A program made the position numbers and the translations under genes. Shown piece after piece: positions 61,799 to 64,000 of a DNA stretch of 64,000 nucleotides. Origin of the DNA: an uncultured Desulfuromonadales bacterium (GTDB lineage: Bacteria; Desulfobacterota; Desulfuromonadia; Desulfuromonadales; Geopsychrobacteraceae); NCBI GenBank assembly GCA_947259685.1, contig CAMYNC010000012.1, positions 1 to 64,000 of the forward strand, given 5' to 3'. Positions within the stretch are counted from its first letter, which is position 1. Each line of letters opens with the position of its first letter. The notes beneath the pieces are model-generated. The model was given only the letters and a program-made list of their open reading frames with translations. It was not told the DNA's origin and did not search any database.

Positions 61799-62810
61799 GC
61801 GTTTTGCCAAAGTTGCCCTGGCGAAGGTAGCAGACAATCTAGGGATTTTCAGAGCTCTTGAGTCTTCGAAGCAGACAGATGGTGCCATCATTTTGATGTA
61901 TCATCGAGTGTTGGAGTCGATCGAGCAAGAAGTCCTACCTGTTCAGCCTGGGATGTATGTCACCCGGGAAACCTTTCGTATGCATGCTCACTTTCTGAAA
62001 AAGCACTACCAAGTATTGCCACTCACAGAATTACTTCACCGTTATAAAAACCAAGAGAGTTTACGTGGGTGTTGCGCGATTACTTTTGATGATGGTTGGC
62101 AGGATAATTTTCAGCATGCATTTCCGGTTCTGCAGGAATTCGAACTGCCGGCAACGATATTTCTCGCCACCGGTTTCATTGGTACGGAAAAGTTATTTTG
62201 GACTGACGAAATAGCCCTTTATTTATCCAACCACAAAATGTCAGGCAATGAGAATAATGAGGTGTTTTCTAGCCACCTCAGGGATTTTCTTGTTTGTTTC
62301 CAAAGTTTTTCAACCAAGCCCTTGCTGGAGCGAATCGACATCTTGATCGCCCAATTAAAATCTTTATCACCAGACCAGAGAGCGGATATCTTGGACTATT
62401 TCCGTCAGCAAAATCCTGTTGAGGCTATGAAGCCTGTCATGCTCTCCTGGGAACAGGTTTCTGAGATGATGCAAAGCGGGTTGGTTACTTTTGGTGGCCA
62501 TACGGTGAATCATGAACTCCTTGATCAGCTCTCCGCAGAGAGGGTTGAGCGAGAGTTGCTACAGTGCTATGAGCAGTTGGATTCTTTTTTCGGCAGCAGG
62601 CCATTGGGGTTTGCCTATCCAAACGGAAATTACAATAAAAGTGTGCGTAGTGCTGTTTCCCAGACAGGGTACCAGCTGGCCTTCACCACCCAGCGAGGGC
62701 GCTGGCAAGCATCTACACCTTTAATGGAAATTCCACGAATTGGCATACATGAGGATGTCAGTCGTACGCCTTCCTTGTTTCACGCACGTCTTTTACTTCG
62801 GTATTTTTAG
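61788..62810 (+). CDS. Polysaccharide deacetylase
   Basis: The start at 61788 overlaps the end of the ligase gene by 11 bases. The 340-residue protein has a NodB domain: AIILMYHRVLES, AITFDDGWQDNF (metal-binding DD), FGGHTVNHELLDQL (metal histidines) and GFAYPNGNYNKSV. No signal peptide is seen. It is the second deacetylase of the locus and would act on an N-acetylated residue; specificity is unknown. Confidence 0.88.
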   Translation: MSVKRFAKVALAKVADNLGIFRALESSKQTDGAIILMYHRVLESIEQEVLPVQPGMYVTRETFRMHAHFLKKHYQVLPLTELLHRYKNQESLRGCCAITFDDGWQDNFQHAFPVLQEFELPATIFLATGFIGTEKLFWTDEIALYLSNHKMSGNENNEVFSSHLRDFLVCFQSFSTKPLLERIDILIAQLKSLSPDQRADILDYFRQQNPVEAMKPVMLSWEQVSEMMQSGLVTFGGHTVNHELLDQLSAERVERELLQCYEQLDSFFGSRPLGFAYPNGNYNKSVRSAVSQTGYQLAFTTQRGRWQASTPLMEIPRIGIHEDVSRTPSLFHARLLLRYF

Positions 62811-62818
62811 GATTTGGG

Positions 62819-64000
62819 ATGAATGTGTTGGTAACTGATGGTGACTCCCGTTCAGCATTAGCCGCAACCCGCTCTCTGGGGCGAAAAGGCTGCCGAATCG
62901 TTGTTGCAGGACAGCATCAACGGTCACTTGCGGCTGCGTCTCGCTATTGTCATAGCGCTGCCCAGGTGACCGATCCCTTGATTGATGGGCGGCAATTTGT
63001 TGCAGATGTCCAAAGCATCATCGGCAGGGAAAAGATTGATGTGATCTTTCCCATGACTGAACAATCCATAAATGAGTTGAATCGTATTCGGGACATGATC
63101 GAGGAGGCAGGGGTGGTTCTAGCCTGCGCCACAGCTGTGAAAATGCAAGCAGTCTCGGATAAATTTCGCTTGTTTCAACGTGCTATCGAGCTTGACGTGC
63201 CGATGCCAAAAACCGTATTCATTTCCAATCCCGCTGAGTTTGAAAAAAAAGCTGATTTGATCCAGGAGTTTCCTGTTGTCATCAAGCCTTCGCTCTCAAG
63301 ACTTTGGGATGGTAAGGCTTATTTATCTACTCGTGTGATGTACGCTCAGGACGCTGATCAATTGGCTGATCTTTATCAGAGCCAAAAAGCTCTCGAGTAT
63401 CCGTCGATGATCCAAGAGCGAATCGTTGGCCCTGGCACTGGTTTATTTACCCTGTTTGCTAATAAGCGCCACCAGGCGCTATTTTCGCACCAACGGTTGC
63501 GGGAAAAACCACCTTCCGGGGGAGTCAGCGTCGTTTGTCAAAGTGTTCCTCTCGACCAGGACATGGTCGACGCAGCAAAAAAACTGCTTGCGGAGGTGGA
63601 CTGGTCTGGCGTTGCCATGGTCGAGTTTAAGCGTGATTCTCGTGACGGTCGGGCAAAGTTGATGGAGATCAATGGTCGTTTCTGGGGGTCACTGCAACTG
63701 GCGGTTGCTGCCGGGGTAGATTTTCCCGGCCTATATTTCGATTTTTTGCTCGGGGATGATGCTTTCGAAACACCCAAGAATTACCGTTATGATCATCGGA
63801 TGAAATGGTTTTATGGAACCCTGGATCATCTCTTGATCCGTTTAAAGAAAAATAGTCAACAGTTGAATTTGCCGCCTGATTATCCTTCCAAATGGGAAAC
63901 TTTATGCGAATTTTTTCACCTGGGCGGACGCAACAGCTCATTTGATGTTTTGGATAGGCGGGATCCTGGTCCATTTATTTTGGAGACCAGGCAGTATTTT
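62819..64000 (+). CDS. ATP-grasp family protein (partial, runs off right edge)
   Basis: An ATG at 62819 opens a frame that stays open for 394 codons to the window end. N-terminal MNVLVTDGDSRSALAATRSL is a pre-ATP-grasp Rossmann-like domain (dipeptide synthetase/carbamoyl-phosphate synthetase type); EFPVVIKPSLSRLWDG, SMIQERIVGPG and KLMEINGRFWGSLQLAV carry the ATP- and magnesium-binding residues. It ligates a carboxylate to an amine or thiol, possibly modifying a sugar or amino-acid decoration. The 3' end is outside the window. Confidence 0.8.
   Translation, partial: MNVLVTDGDSRSALAATRSLGRKGCRIVVAGQHQRSLAAASRYCHSAAQVTDPLIDGRQFVADVQSIIGREKIDVIFPMTEQSINELNRIRDMIEEAGVVLACATAVKMQAVSDKFRLFQRAIELDVPMPKTVFISNPAEFEKKADLIQEFPVVIKPSLSRLWDGKAYLSTRVMYAQDADQLADLYQSQKALEYPSMIQERIVGPGTGLFTLFANKRHQALFSHQRLREKPPSGGVSVVCQSVPLDQDMVDAAKKLLAEVDWSGVAMVEFKRDSRDGRAKLMEINGRFWGSLQLAVAAGVDFPGLYFDFLLGDDAFETPKNYRYDHRMKWFYGTLDHLLIRLKKNSQQLNLPPDYPSKWETLCEFFHLGGRNSSFDVLDRRDPGPFILETRQYF

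Overview
The window is a stretch of bacterial chromosome with dense, mostly plus-strand genes, Shine-Dalgarno sequences and two intact tRNA genes. Gene content points to a Gram-negative, probably anaerobic, member of the Desulfuromonadales or a relative in the Desulfobacterota: HDOD and AIM24-type proteins, a rubrerythrin-like ferritin protein, several outer-membrane proteins, and a complete exosortase A (XrtA/EpsH) type exopolysaccharide locus. The taxonomic placement is inference from gene content; no rRNA is present.

Layout. 1-10 kb: a broken chemotaxis-receptor gene abutting tRNA-Arg, envelope genes (MipA-like, an alpha/beta hydrolase, MlaA/VacJ, a small lipoprotein), ugd, a thioesterase and an HD protein, then a promoter-proximal tRNA-Val remnant whose acceptor stem is cut off, and a ceramidase-like membrane protein. 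10-30 kb: housekeeping and accessory metabolism (ketoglutarate-semialdehyde-type aldehyde dehydrogenase, lipB, AIM24, an SDR, HDOD), a compact run tlyA / tetrapyrrole methylase / U32 / HIT / short RelA-SpoT homologue / deacetylase, then yjbQ, small unknown genes, htpG, a 5'-truncated trmL, two metY-like genes, rqcH and tRNA-Leu. 30-64 kb: one continuous extracellular-polysaccharide locus that runs off the right edge.

The polysaccharide locus begins with the exosortase A core: PrsT TPR lipoprotein, priming sugar transferase, Wza-type export protein, Wzz-type chain-length protein, tyrosine autokinase, outer-membrane beta-barrel, AAA ATPase, deacetylase, FemAB-like protein, a DegT-family aminotransferase, exosortase XrtA and EpsI. 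It continues with CDP-sugar synthesis (rfbF, rfbG, an RmlC-like epimerase, a SAF-domain oxidoreductase), a sulfotransferase, a Wzx flippase, four glycosyltransferases, a hexapeptide acyltransferase, a large secreted protein, a low-molecular-weight tyrosine phosphatase, an O-antigen-ligase-like protein, a second deacetylase and an ATP-grasp protein. Read together: a repeat unit is primed on undecaprenyl phosphate, built by the glycosyltransferases with a CDP-linked deoxysugar and probable sulfate and acyl groups, flipped by Wzx, and polymerised and exported under a BY-kinase/phosphatase pair. No PEP-CTERM substrate of the exosortase is visible in the window.

The most unusual signals are the two tRNA-associated rearrangement scars (573-649 and 8213-8403), the short RelA/SpoT homologue that looks hydrolase-only, the tetrapyrrole-methylase/U32 gene pair, the decapitated trmL, a secreted protein made of 28-residue repeats, and the make-up of the exosortase locus.
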